A DNA stretch of 64,000 nt. It comes from Arenicella xantha (GTDB lineage: Bacteria > Pseudomonadota > Gammaproteobacteria > Arenicellales > Arenicellaceae). This document shows, piece after piece, positions 56,301-64,000 of the stretch. Below the pieces are notes generated by a model, which saw nothing but the letters and a program-made list of their open reading frames with translations, searched no databases and was not told where the DNA came from. The position numbers and the translations under genes were made by a program. Where the stretch lies: NCBI RefSeq assembly GCF_003315245.1, contig NZ_QNRT01000008.1:43230-107229 (forward strand), given 5' to 3'. Numbering within the stretch: position 1 is the first letter of the stretch; every line of letters begins with the position of its first letter.

Positions 56301-59201
56301 TTAGACGGCTTTTAACCCCAGCATCGGAGCCAGGTAGTGCCCGGTGTGTGAGCCTTTGGTCTGAGCGACTTGCTCAGGAGTTCCTTCGGCAACGACTTGG
56401 CCGCCGCCATTACCACCTTCTGGACCTAGGTCGATAATCCAGTCGGCTGTTTTGATGACATCTAAATTGTGCTCAATGACCACAATGGTATTGCCGTGAT
56501 CGCGCAAAGTGTACAGCACCTGCATTAACTGACGAATATCATAAAAATGCAGCCCGGTGGTGGGTTCATCTAGGATATACAGTGTTTGGCCGGTGTCTCG
56601 CTTGGATAGTTCGCGGGCCAGTTTTATGCGCTGAGCTTCACCGCCGGACAAGGTTATCGCGCTTTGGCCGAGTTTGATGTAGCCAAGGCCAACCGACATA
56701 AGGGTTTCCAGCTTTCGATGGATGTTTGGCACGGCGCTGAAAAAATCCACAGCGTCCTCAATTGTCATATCTAGAACATCATGGATGTTTTTGCCTTTAT
56801 AGCGAATGTCTAAAGTTTCGCGGTTATAGCGTTGTCCTTTGCACACATCGCAAGCGACGTAGATATCCGGTAAAAAGTGCATTTCAACCTTGATCATGCC
56901 GTCGCCTTGGCAGGCTTCGCAACGACCGCCCTTTACATTGAAACTAAAACGGCCTGGTTTGTAGCCTCGAGCGCGTGCTTCGGGTGTGCCGGAGAACAGT
57001 TCGCGAATGGGCGTAAACAGCTGAGTATAAGTGGCTGGGTTTGAGCGTGGTGTGCGACCAATCGGGCTCTGGTTGATATCAACGATTTTATCGATATGCT
57101 CAAGGCCCTCAATGCTCTGATGCGGCGCCGATTCGATGCGGCTGCGATTAATCTTTTGCGCAGCGGCAGGGTAGAGCGTGTTGTTAATCAAGGTAGACTT
57201 GCCGGACCCTGAAACTCCTGTGACACAGGTAAGCACGCCCATTGGTATGTTGACCGACACATTTTTTAAATTGTTGCCGGTAGCGCCCTTGATCTTGATT
57301 TGCTTGGACTTGTGCGTGGGATGACGTTGCTCTGGAATCGCTATAACCTCTTTGCCTGAAAGGAATCGACCGGTGAGCGAATCGGGATTATTCTTGATTT
57401 CTTCAATGGTGCCTTGTGCAACGATATTGCCGCCGTGCACACCAGCGCCAGGCCCAATGTCAACTATAAAGTCAGCGTGGTGCATGGCGTCTTCATCGTG
57501 CTCGACCACGATCACGGTGTTGCCCAAATCGCGCAAATGCGTGAGCGTGCCGATTAGGCGGTCGTTGTCACGCTGATGCAGGCCGATAGACGGTTCATCT
57601 AATACGTACATAACCCCAACTAAGCCCGAGCCAATTTGCGACGCTAAACGAATCCGCTGGGCTTCGCCGCCCGATAGTGTTTCTGCCGAACGATCCATGC
57701 TGAGATAGTTGAGTCCGACATTGACTAAAAAGCCGAGCCGGTCATGAATTTCTTTAACAATTTTGTCAGCAATTTCGGCACGATTGCCTGTGAGTGCCAG
57801 GCCCTCAAAGAAGGCCAATGCATCTCCGATTGAACGCGTGACAATCTGGTCGATACTGGTGTTGTCAATAAATACGTTGCGTGCTTCTAGCCGCAGTCGA
57901 CTGCCGGTGCAAGACGGGCAGGTGTGTGAGTTAATGTATTTAGCCAACTCCTCACGCATGCTATTTGATTCTGTCTCGCGATAGCGTCGCTCCATGTTCG
58001 GGATAATGCCTTCCCATGAATGGTGGCGCGTGACGCCTTGGCCTTTATGCCGTAGATAACTGAACTCAATGGCCTCATCGCCGCTGCCATGCAAAAGTTT
58101 TTCCATTTGCTCCGCGCTGAGCGAATCAAGTGGGTCGTCCACCGAGAAACCATAATGGCTTGCAACATTTTGCAGCATGCGAAAATAAAACAGGCTACGA
58201 CGATCCCAGCCTTTGATGGCGCCTTGCGACAGACTCAAGCTGGCATCAAAAATGATCTGCTTAGGGTCAAAATACTGTTTGGTTCCAAGTCCGTCACACG
58301 CCGAACATGCACCGACTGGATTGTTAAAAGAAAACAGTCGAGGCTCTAGCTCGCTCAGGCTATACCCGCAGTGTGGGCAGGCATAGCGCGATGAAAATAC
58401 AAGAATCTTCTCAGCTTCATCTTCGTTGGGTATGACCACCACTTCAGCAACGCCTTCGGCTAATTCCAGTGCGGTTTCAAAGGACTCCGCCATGCGCTGT
58501 TCATTGCCTTCCTTGATTACTAGGCGGTCAATGATGATGTCGATATCGTGTTTAAAGTTTTTCTTAAGTGCTGGCGGCTCAGCAAGGTCGATCACTTGGC
58601 CGTCGACGCGTGCGCGCACGAAACCTTGTGCGTGCATGCTTTCCAGCAAGTTCATGAATTCGCCTTTGCGATTACGCACGACTGGCGCGACTAGCATGAT
58701 CTTGCTGCCAGTTGGCAACGCCATAGTTAGGTCGACCATCTGACTAACGGTTTGGGCCTCGAGTGTAACGCCGTGATCCGGGCATCTTGGGTCGCCGACC
58801 CGTGCGTACAACAATCGCAGGTAATCGTAGATCTCGGTAATAGTGCCAACCGTCGACCGTGGATTGTGCGAGGTGGCTTTTTGTTCTATCGAGATGGCTG
58901 GAGATAGACCTTCGATTAGGTCAACGTCGGGTTTTTCCATTAGCGACAAGAACTGCCGTGCATAGGCCGACAGCGACTCGACATAGCGTCGTTGCCCTTC
59001 AGCATAGATAGTGTCGAACGCCAAAGACGATTTGCCAGATCCTGACAGCCCAGTAATGACAATCAGTTTGTCACGGGGCAGTTCAAGGTCGATACTTTTC
59101 AAGTTATGGGTGCGTGCACCACGGATAGTAATTTTTTCTAGCACAATGTTCTTCTGGGTTATGGATTGATCGGAGGCGATAAACGCACGAAAATAGTCCA
59201 T
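56301..59201 (-). CDS. uvrA: Excinuclease ABC subunit A
   Basis: Length is 966 residues from ATG 59201, chosen because GGAG lies 5 nt upstream; GTG 59144 would give the shorter, more typical N-terminus '[20 protein letters not shown]'. Two ABC modules with Walker A '[12 protein letters not shown]' and '[12 protein letters not shown]', ABC signatures '[14 protein letters not shown]' and '[15 protein letters not shown]', and Cys zinc fingers ('CPHCGYSL', 'CEACQGDG', 'CDVCKGQRY'). It detects DNA lesions in nucleotide excision repair. No consensus LexA box was seen upstream. Confidence 0.96.
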   Translation of the reverse strand: MDYFRAFIASDQSITQKNIVLEKITIRGARTHNLKSIDLELPRDKLIVITGLSGSGKSSLAFDTIYAEGQRRYVESLSAYARQFLSLMEKPDVDLIEGLSPAISIEQKATSHNPRSTVGTITEIYDYLRLLYARVGDPRCPDHGVTLEAQTVSQMVDLTMALPTGSKIMLVAPVVRNRKGEFMNLLESMHAQGFVRARVDGQVIDLAEPPALKKNFKHDIDIIIDRLVIKEGNEQRMAESFETALELAEGVAEVVVIPNEDEAEKILVFSSRYACPHCGYSLSELEPRLFSFNNPVGACSACDGLGTKQYFDPKQIIFDASLSLSQGAIKGWDRRSLFYFRMLQNVASHYGFSVDDPLDSLSAEQMEKLLHGSGDEAIEFSYLRHKGQGVTRHHSWEGIIPNMERRYRETESNSMREELAKYINSHTCPSCTGSRLRLEARNVFIDNTSIDQIVTRSIGDALAFFEGLALTGNRAEIADKIVKEIHDRLGFLVNVGLNYLSMDRSAETLSGGEAQRIRLASQIGSGLVGVMYVLDEPSIGLHQRDNDRLIGTLTHLRDLGNTVIVVEHDEDAMHHADFIVDIGPGAGVHGGNIVAQGTIEEIKNNPDSLTGRFLSGKEVIAIPEQRHPTHKSKQIKIKGATGNNLKNVSVNIPMGVLTCVTGVSGSGKSTLINNTLYPAAAQKINRSRIESAPHQSIEGLEHIDKIVDINQSPIGRTPRSNPATYTQLFTPIRELFSGTPEARARGYKPGRFSFNVKGGRCEACQGDGMIKVEMHFLPDIYVACDVCKGQRYNRETLDIRYKGKNIHDVLDMTIEDAVDFFSAVPNIHRKLETLMSVGLGYIKLGQSAITLSGGEAQRIKLARELSKRDTGQTLYILDEPTTGLHFYDIRQLMQVLYTLRDHGNTIVVIEHNLDVIKTADWIIDLGPEGGNGGGQVVAEGTPEQVAQTKGSHTGHYLAPMLGLKAV

Positions 59202-59362
59202 CAACACTCCGTTGAGGATTGCGGTTTACAGTTCCTGCCGATTGAACAACCTGCTAATATACGTGACCCATTGTCAAAGCGATATCGCTATTTGGATCGC
59301 AGTCTCCATTAGTGATCGATTAGTACCCTATCTTTGACGCAAAAACACTAAAGTGAATCAGA

Positions 59363-60736
59363 TTGACTTCAGATACTCAGATCGACAACGGCTTGAATAA
59401 GGCTGGACTCAACCGCCTCGAACGTCGTTCGATTGCGGCTCTTGCATCCGTTTACGGATTACGCATGTTCGGCTTGTTCCTTATTCTGCCAGTATTAGCT
59501 ATTTATTCCGAACAGCTTGAAGGCGCTACGCCGGTTCTAATGGGAATCGCCTTAGGTATCTACGGCATCACTCAGGCAATGTTTCAGATACCGTTTGGCA
59601 TTTTGTCAGATAAATACGGGCGCAAACCGATCATCATTTTAGGCCTGATGATATTTATTGTCGGGAGCTTGGTGGCAGCGCTGGCGTCGAGTATCGAAGG
59701 CGTGATTATTGGTCGGGCTTTACAGGGAGCCGGGGCGATTGCAGCCGTGGTGTTAGCGTTAACCAGTGATTTGACGCGTGAAGAGCAACGCACCAAAGCA
59801 ATGGCCTTGATCGGCATGACGATTGGTTTGGCCTTTATGTTTGCGCTGGTAGTGTCACCTTGGTTGGCGTTCTTTATCGGCGTTAAAGGCATGTTTGTAC
59901 TGACGGCGGTGTTAGCGGTTGGCGCGATTGTCGTTATTATAAAAGCGGTACCAACGCCGGTTCAGCGGCGTAATCTGGAAGTGCGTGCAGTGCCAGCTAA
60001 GATGCTCGAATTGCTGCGTAACCCTCAGTTGATCCGCTTAGATATTGGTATTTTTGTACTTCATTTTGTATTAACCGCCATGTTTGTGGTGGTGCCAATC
60101 ATCCTGTTGGAGCGTTTATCGTTGCCGACGCGAGACCATTGGCAAGTGTATTTGCCTGCGTTAATTGCGTCTATCGTGTTTATGGTGCCGATGATTATTT
60201 TGTCGGCTAAGAAAGCGTGGTTAATGCGAATCTTCTTTGCGGCGATTTGTATTTTACTGTTCGCACAATGCCTGTTGATGTGGCGCCCCCTTGGTGTGCT
60301 CGGCATGACCGTTTGCTTGTTTTTCTTTTTTTGGGGCTTTAACCTACTGGAAGCGATGTTGCCTTCGATTGTGTCACGCGTGGCGCCCGCTGCGGGTAAG
60401 GGCTCGGCGATGGGGGTCTACAATACATTCCAGTTTATGGGCGTTTTCTTTGGCGGCTTCTTAGGCGGTTTGATATACGGCGCAGTGGGCGTTACCGCTG
60501 TGTTTGTGCTGTGCGGCCTAGTCTTGCTGGCCTGGGCTTGGATAGTCTTTAAAGCACCTCAGCCAACGCTATTAGACAGCTTGGTGGTGCGTTATCAGGG
60601 GAATGTGTCACAAGCAGACTTTGAGGCGGTGAACGGAGTTGAGGAAGCGATTATCATTGACGGTGAGTCGACCGCCTACTTGAAGGTCGACAAGCAACTC
60701 TTAGATCATGCGGCGCTTTCGGCATTAACTAACTAA
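59363..60736 (+). CDS. yajR: MFS transporter with C-terminal YAM domain, YajR-like
   Basis: The 457-residue protein is close to E. coli YajR throughout: 'ALGIYGITQAMFQIPFGILS', 'DKYGRKPI' (MFS motif A), 'GRALQGAGAIAAVVLALTSD' and 'GKGSAMGVYNTFQFMGVFFG'. After twelve helices a soluble ferredoxin-like tail of about 65 residues ('NGVEEAIIIDGESTAYLKVD') matches the YAM domain. A TTG start is the only in-frame option near the expected N-terminus. Substrate unknown. Confidence 0.9.
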   Translation: MTSDTQIDNGLNKAGLNRLERRSIAALASVYGLRMFGLFLILPVLAIYSEQLEGATPVLMGIALGIYGITQAMFQIPFGILSDKYGRKPIIILGLMIFIVGSLVAALASSIEGVIIGRALQGAGAIAAVVLALTSDLTREEQRTKAMALIGMTIGLAFMFALVVSPWLAFFIGVKGMFVLTAVLAVGAIVVIIKAVPTPVQRRNLEVRAVPAKMLELLRNPQLIRLDIGIFVLHFVLTAMFVVVPIILLERLSLPTRDHWQVYLPALIASIVFMVPMIILSAKKAWLMRIFFAAICILLFAQCLLMWRPLGVLGMTVCLFFFFWGFNLLEAMLPSIVSRVAPAAGKGSAMGVYNTFQFMGVFFGGFLGGLIYGAVGVTAVFVLCGLVLLAWAWIVFKAPQPTLLDSLVVRYQGNVSQADFEAVNGVEEAIIIDGESTAYLKVDKQLLDHAALSALTN

Positions 60737-60810
60737 GGCTTTATCAAACGCAGTCAGACAAAACGTTATAAAAAACTTGGAGAGGTTACTCACTGGTAGT
60801 TTTCAGATGC

Positions 60811-60894
60811 ACATAATGCCCACTTAATGGGGCGGCGCGTTTACGCGACGTCCCGCCCGGCCGAAGGGAGGGGAATTTTGAGTTCTTGTTATGT
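60811..60894 (-). other. Degenerate attC-like site (distal cassette)
   Basis: Imperfect palindrome of about 84 bp after the 87-residue membrane gene. On the minus strand it opens with ACATAAC (60888-60894) and ends with ATTATGT (60811-60817), where the expected G is replaced by A. Internal GC-rich arms are self-complementary. It is the weakest of the five and the outermost. Confidence 0.5.
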
Positions 60895-60909
60895 TTTGAA
60901 TTTTGGCGT

Positions 60910-61173
60910 TCATATATTCAGGCGTTTCTTCTGAAAAAAATTAAATATACCAGCCAACCCTATTATTAGAACTAATAGTATTGCCAGGGCGTACGCTGAG
61001 AGACTAGCCAAATAATAAGTGCTGTAGTTTCCATAATCGCACCCGAATTTAAAACCTTGCCAAAGTCCACCGGAAGATAGACAACTTTGTTTAACAGGAA
61101 TATAGATAAAAAATATTACCACTAAAGCACAAACTGATACCGATAAAGCTAATGATATAAGCCAATGCTTCAT
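60910..61173 (-). CDS. Cassette gene: small two-helix membrane protein
   Basis: The 87-residue protein has two hydrophobic helices (about 5-27 and 52-79), a short loop with two cysteines ('VKQSCLSSGGLWQGFKFGCD') and a basic tail. Family not recognised. It is the cassette nearest yajR and reads in the same direction as the other cassettes. Its stop lies 15 bp before an attC-like palindrome. Confidence 0.7.
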   Translation of the reverse strand: MKHWLISLALSVSVCALVVIFFIYIPVKQSCLSSGGLWQGFKFGCDYGNYSTYYLASLSAYALAILLVLIIGLAGIFNFFQKKRLNI

Positions 61174-61195
61174 TTTATGGTCTTAGCTCGAATAA

Positions 61196-61268
61196 ACACA
61201 ACGCCCGCAACAGCGGAAAATCAGGAGCGCCTGCGAGTGATTTTGCCGACTGCTTGCGTTTGTTAGGC
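61196..61268 (-). other. attC recombination site
   Basis: A 73-bp imperfect palindrome directly beyond the stop of the next gene. On the minus strand it begins GCCTAAC (61262-61268, perfect RYYYAAC) and ends GTTGTGT (61196-61202, one mismatch to GTTRRRY). AACGCAAGCAGTCGG pairs with the opposite arm AACGCCCGCAACAGCGG with mismatches, as in attC. Confidence 0.78.
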
Positions 61269-61271
61269 TTT

Positions 61272-61754
61272 TCACTTCAAACCCGCTAAATAAACTAATT
61301 CTTGCACCACCACTCTAATTTGTGGGTTTATTTTATCAATGTCGTTCCTAACAGCATTGAACCTTCGACTATGCGCTGATTTATCTCCAATATCTTTTAA
61401 TTTTGGAAGTGCCTGTCGCGCATTTCTGCTTAGATTCCACGATGATTCCGTTAACGTTTTTGAAATCAAATCGGAAAGATAGAAAAAATCACCAGTTTGG
61501 TTCTTGATGGTATGAGAAATATTGTTTTTTTCGAAAGACTCAATAATTAGTGTTTCTATTAGTCTCCTGATCATAACTGCACATGAATCGTACCAACCAT
61601 TTGTATATGTGCCATTAATTTGGTGCGTGATCCTTTCCAAGTACCCTCTTGTGCCTCTTATAAGAGCGAATGGCACTTATTCTGGCCTTTGTATTTCCTC
61701 GATATTTTTAACTGATTGAGATGATTCTTGCTAATTTTCATTTTCAGTAAACAT
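61272..61754 (-). pseudogene. Cassette gene, DUF4145-like, with two N-terminal in-frame stops
   Basis: From GTG 61676 a 134-residue frame reads 'RGTRGYLERITHQINGTYTN', 'CAVMIRRLIETLIIESFE', 'ARQALPKLKDIGDKSAHSRR' and ends 'VVVQELVYLAGLK'. This resembles DUF4145/HEPN-like proteins often found in accessory islands. The same frame extends upstream with family-like 'NIEEIQRPE' to an ATG at 61754 next to the attC end. It is interrupted by TAG (61731-61733) and TAA (61677-61679). Either the gene is broken or translation starts at GTG 61676, which has a modest AAGG upstream. Confidence 0.65.
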
Positions 61755-61840
61755 AACGCCAAGCCAAGGGGCGGCGCGTAGCAGCCGTCCCGCGGAGTTG
61801 CGCCTTTTGCAGCGGAGTGTACTTTGGCAACTTGTTAATT
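61751..61840 (-). other. attC recombination site
   Basis: A palindrome of about 90 bp lying 11 bp beyond the GFA gene stop. Outer cores on the minus strand: AATTAAC (61834-61840) and GTTATGT (61751-61757). The arms AACAAGTTGCCAAAG and CTTGGCTTGGCGTT pair imperfectly and the centre is GC-rich. Its end overlaps the ATG of the next cassette gene. Confidence 0.7.
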
Positions 61841-61851
61841 ATTTTCACTTT

Positions 61852-62259
61852 CTATTCGGGGAAAGCTTTAAATTCTTTAGCGCCTTTGCCAGGCTTTAGC
61901 CAACATGCTTCTTCAGAAGTAAATATATTTGCTTGAGGCCGTATTTCTGGAAAATTATTTAACGAGCCAGCCGGAACGATTAGAGAACTTCTAGATTTGT
62001 TTAGAAAAGGAACCGCTGAACCACAAGAAGTGCAGAAAGATTTGGAAAACTCTCTAGACGGATGCTCATAATTTTTGATGCTATCAGAGCCTTTAGTCCA
62101 TTCGATGTTTTCAGGGTCAGTAAACAAGTTTGACGCAAACGCTGAGCCTGTTAATTGCTGACACTGCCTACAATGACACTGATAGAAAGCGCTGAAACTA
62201 TCATCCAATGAAAATTTAACAGAGCCACATAGGCAGCCACCATCCAGTTTAGTAGTCAT
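61852..62259 (-). CDS. Cassette gene: GFA-family (CENP-V-like) zinc protein
   Basis: The 135-residue protein has the glutathione-dependent formaldehyde-activating enzyme fold: zinc ligands in 'GGCLCGSVKF', 'YQCHCRQCQQLTGSAF' and 'SFCTSCGSAVPFLN'. The family is broad; most members are not proven formaldehyde enzymes. GFA proteins are frequent cargo in chromosomal integrons. Confidence 0.9.
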   Translation of the reverse strand: MTTKLDGGCLCGSVKFSLDDSFSAFYQCHCRQCQQLTGSAFASNLFTDPENIEWTKGSDSIKNYEHPSREFSKSFCTSCGSAVPFLNKSRSSLIVPAGSLNNFPEIRPQANIFTSEEACWLKPGKGAKEFKAFPE

Positions 62260-62275
62260 ATATTTATACTCGTGT

Positions 62276-62388
62276 AATTAACGCCTCACATAAGCTGCCG
62301 AAACGTAGTTGTTTGGTTTGTGGTAAGCGAAGCGTTAAACCACAAAAAAACAACGCAGTGTAGGTCTGCTTTATGTGATTGTTTGGGC
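62276..62388 (-). other. attC-like site, long form
   Basis: 113 bp between the GFA gene and the next cassette. Minus-strand arms TCACATAAAGCAG and CAGCTTATGTGA pair well. An inner stem GTTGTTT...AAACAAC plus TTGTGGT...ACCACAA lies in the middle. Outer cores (GCCCAAAC and GTTAATT) deviate from consensus. The length resembles Vibrio-type repeats. Confidence 0.6.
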
Positions 62389-62412
62389 ATTGCGCAGTAA
62401 TTTCAAGTTTAA

Positions 62413-62835
62413 TCAACCCTTTAACACCTTGTACATTTTCCGATCAAACTCTACTTCCACCGATATAAATTCTGCTTCGTTGCATTTGCAATATTCAGTT
62501 AGACATTTTTTAATATTTTCCTCTAAAAACTCTTTCTGTTGATACATTTCTTCAGATGCATCAATACGTGACACTCTATATTTGAAGTTAAAAATTAGAT
62601 CTTCAGTATCTCCCCAAAAACTAACTTTCTCGCTATTTAGAAACAATAAAATCTTAACAGAGTGATTACCTGGGCCAGCAAAAGTACCAATAATATAGAA
62701 CACATTGTTACTTTCAAAATCCACCCAACGTTCTCGCATACTTTGTCTTTTTGAGCAAAGTTTAGTTGCGACACGATGTTCCTCAACGAAGCTTGAGGGC
62801 GCATCATCTTTTATTTTCTCTAATTTATATTCCAT
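62413..62835 (-). CDS. Cassette gene: protein of unknown function
   Basis: The 140-residue, soluble, alternating strand/helix protein ('KVSFWGDTEDLIFNFKYRVS') ends with 'VEVEFDRKMYKVLKG'. Highly AT-rich codon use compared with uvrA or yajR, in keeping with cassette origin. No domain recognised. Confidence 0.75.
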   Translation of the reverse strand: MEYKLEKIKDDAPSSFVEEHRVATKLCSKRQSMRERWVDFESNNVFYIIGTFAGPGNHSVKILLFLNSEKVSFWGDTEDLIFNFKYRVSRIDASEEMYQQKEFLEENIKKCLTEYCKCNEAEFISVEVEFDRKMYKVLKG

Positions 62836-62864
62836 ACATTTTTAGATAAAGGATCTATTTTTTT

Positions 62865-62936
62865 CCCTAACGCCGCAAAAACGGGCGCGGGCACCGCGTC
62901 CGAGCCCAAGGCGTGAAGTTTTTTGCCTTGTTATAT
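62865..62936 (-). other. attC recombination site
   Basis: A 72-bp palindrome with the clearest attC form. On the minus strand it begins ATATAAC (62930-62936) and ends GTTAGGG (62865-62871), with paired arms ACAAGGCAAAAAAC and GTTTTTGCGGCGTT and a GC-rich centre. The stop codon of the lipoprotein gene lies inside the first core, as is common in cassettes. Confidence 0.8.
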
Positions 62937-63311
62937 GTTTTTCTCATTTCTATCTATGCAAGTATTATTTTTACAGATGGGAATGGGTACTGTTTTACGC
63001 CCACTTACGCATTCCCATAAAGATCTTTGATTTTCAATTTTATATGCACGGTCCAAAATTATTTTTTCTTTAAGAATTTTTACGTTCTCTTTACCTATTT
63101 TAGTTGAGTAGATTATATGCCGATGGTAATCGCCAATGTTACTTACACAACCATCGTATCCAAAAAGAATAGTTTTGCATTGATAGTCAAAATCACAATT
63201 GGAGGCTTTTTCGAATTCATCCAAGGAATACGAACTCATATCTATAACAGACCTACTGTGCGAACAGCCCGATAAAATTACGGCTATAATAACTGCTAGT
63301 AATTTGGACAT
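62931..63311 (-). CDS. Cassette gene: small lipoprotein of unknown function
   Basis: The 126-residue product starts at ATG 63311 and begins with a lipoprotein signal, 'MSKLLAVIIAVILSGC' (lipobox Cys 16). A longer frame runs into the transposase region and is not real. The mature part has three or more pairs of cysteines ('NCDFDYQC', 'YDGCVSN', 'WECVSG', 'ICKNNTCIDR'), suggesting periplasmic disulfides. No family recognised. AAGGAG lies 14 nt upstream. Confidence 0.75.
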   Translation of the reverse strand: MSKLLAVIIAVILSGCSHSRSVIDMSSYSLDEFEKASNCDFDYQCKTILFGYDGCVSNIGDYHRHIIYSTKIGKENVKILKEKIILDRAYKIENQRSLWECVSGRKTVPIPICKNNTCIDRNEKNI

Positions 63312-63335
63312 ATAGACAAAATGACTCCTTAAGGC

Positions 63336-63420
63336 GGTGTTAACCCCCACTGTTCGTGGGCTAGTTAAACCAGAGCCATAATATAGATTCATCAATATGC
63401 TATATGCGGGAGTTAACACC
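63336..63420 (+). repeat. Inverted repeat flanking the transposase leader
   Basis: GGTGTTAAC (63336-63344) is repeated inverted as GTTAACACC (63412-63420), ending at the transposase ATG. Between them is a small hairpin CCCAC-TGTTC-GTGGG (63346-63360). It probably marks the left end and leader of the IS element. CGGGAG (63407-63412) serves as ribosome-binding site. Confidence 0.6.
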
Positions 63421-64000
63421 ATGTCTAAAGATACCATAACTTTTATTGGCCTTGATACGCACAAAGAATTTACTGAGGTCGTCACGATCGTTGATCACCG
63501 TGACGCGGATCATGCTGCGCTCGGGCGAATCCAGTCTACCCGTCAAGGCTTCACCAAGTTAGCGCGGCGCTTGCAGTCATCGCACCCCAACTCAACCCTG
63601 CACTTCGTCTACGAGGCCGGGCCTTGCGGATTCTGGATTTATCGATTGCTCACGTCGCTTGGGCATGTCTGCTATGTGGTTGCACCATCACTGATTCCTA
63701 AAAAGCCCGGCGAGCGTATTAAAACCGATAAACGCGATGCGATTAAATTAGCTCGGCTAATGCGCGCCAACGAACTCTCGCCGATCTATGTGCCAGAGTC
63801 TGACGACGAAGCGGTTCGTGATTTGTCACGCGCACGTGAAGCCGCGAACCATGACCGTAAACGGGCCAGACACCAAATCAAGTCTTTCTTGCTGCGCAAC
63901 TTCACTCTCTACCAGGGGTCTGCTAACTGGGGCACAAAACACCGCCGCTGGCTCGCCGAGATAGTGCTGCCTCACCCCGCTCAGCAGGTCGTCTTGCAAG
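63421..64000 (+). mobile_element. IS110-family transposase, 5' part (runs off the window)
   Basis: The first 193 residues are visible. The N-terminal RuvC-like DEDD domain is intact: 'TFIGLDTHKEFTEVV' (first Asp), 'FVYEAGPCGFWIYR' (Glu), 'KTDKRDAIKLARLM' (Asp pair). These transposases use a structured bridge RNA from a non-coding end. Only about 110 bp lie between the start codon and the preceding cassette gene, so the long RNA-bearing end may be on the right, as in the IS1111 subgroup (inference). The right end is outside the window. Confidence 0.9.

Noticed and set aside
59202..59362. Possible LexA box for uvrA
   Set aside because: I looked for CTGT-N8-ACAG in the divergent gap. Only a partial match near CTGCTAATATACGTGA was seen, which is too weak to call.
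60737..63420. Toxin-antitoxin pairs or CRISPR-like repeats in the cassette region
   Set aside because: The genes stand singly, each with its own 3' palindrome. The palindromes differ in sequence and spacing, unlike CRISPR repeats, and no toxin family was recognised.
63312..63420. Bridge RNA in the transposase leader
   Set aside because: The leader is only about 110 bp with one 5-bp hairpin, short for a full bridge RNA. The right end outside the window is a better place to look.
62931..63485. Longer 184-residue version of the lipoprotein
   Set aside because: The extra N-terminus runs antisense through the transposase start and hides the evident lipoprotein signal at ATG 63311.

Overview
This window is chromosomal DNA from a Gram-negative bacterium. 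It most resembles a marine gammaproteobacterium of moderate GC content. The clues are a TonB-dependent receptor, Na+-translocating NADH:quinone reductase (NQR), heptose/LPS precursor genes, a CysB-type regulator, homodimeric AceE and a YajR-type transporter. A position near Arenicellales-like marine lineages is a guess from overall gene style, not a demonstrated assignment. No rRNA, tRNA or CRISPR array was seen.

Layout. 1-6.4 kb: the end of a Crp/Fnr-type regulator, a TonB-dependent receptor with its own terminator, then a four-gene catabolic set (iron-type alcohol dehydrogenase, hot-dog thioesterase, MaoC hydratase-like protein, MFE-2-like short-chain dehydrogenase). 6.9-13.5 kb (minus strand): a small membrane protein, a two-RCK potassium channel, MoxR ATPase, DUF58 protein, TgpA-like transglutaminase and a DUF442 phosphatase-like protein. 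13.8-22.3 kb (plus): nqrABCDEF, apbE, nqrM and a conserved gene of unknown function. A terminator-like hairpin lies inside the first codons of apbE. 22.3-29.2 kb: cysB-like regulator, methyltransferase, signal peptidase I, GNAT, HNH nuclease, AzlCD, parvulin and an LPG-synthase-type membrane protein. 29.3-34.4 kb: ugd, heptose kinase, hldD, murI, fRMsr and a small unknown. 34.5-42 kb (minus): a surface-glycan locus with a 1394-residue methyltransferase/coiled-coil/double glycosyltransferase, a phytanoyl-CoA dioxygenase-like protein, a GT-C-like membrane protein and a secreted two-repeat protein. 42.1-44.3 kb: a hydrolase and two unknown genes. 44.5-59.2 kb (mostly minus): pyruvate dehydrogenase aceE-aceF-lpdA, maeB, lipA, a plus-strand truncated hemoglobin, yaaA and uvrA. 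59.4-60.7 kb: a YajR-like transporter.

The most unusual part is 60.8-63.3 kb. Five small minus-strand genes, unlike the neighbouring housekeeping genes, are each followed at their 3' end by an imperfect palindrome of about 70-115 bp. These palindromes have integron attC organisation (RYYYAAC-like and GTTRRRY-like ends). No integrase is visible, so this is either the distal end of a chromosomal integron or a cluster of attC sites lacking an integrase. An IS110-family transposase begins just beyond the last cassette and runs off the window. That recalls the known IS1111-attC elements that insert into cassette recombination sites. One cassette gene carries two in-frame stops between its natural ATG and its conserved part.

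Functionally, most of the window is core metabolism: sodium-coupled respiration and its flavinylation and assembly factors, pyruvate oxidation with lipoate synthesis, and envelope glycan and heptose precursors. The accessory regions are the surface-glycan locus and the cassette array. Starts were revised where a ribosome-binding site or overlap favoured another codon. All function calls come from reading the sequence, with no database search.
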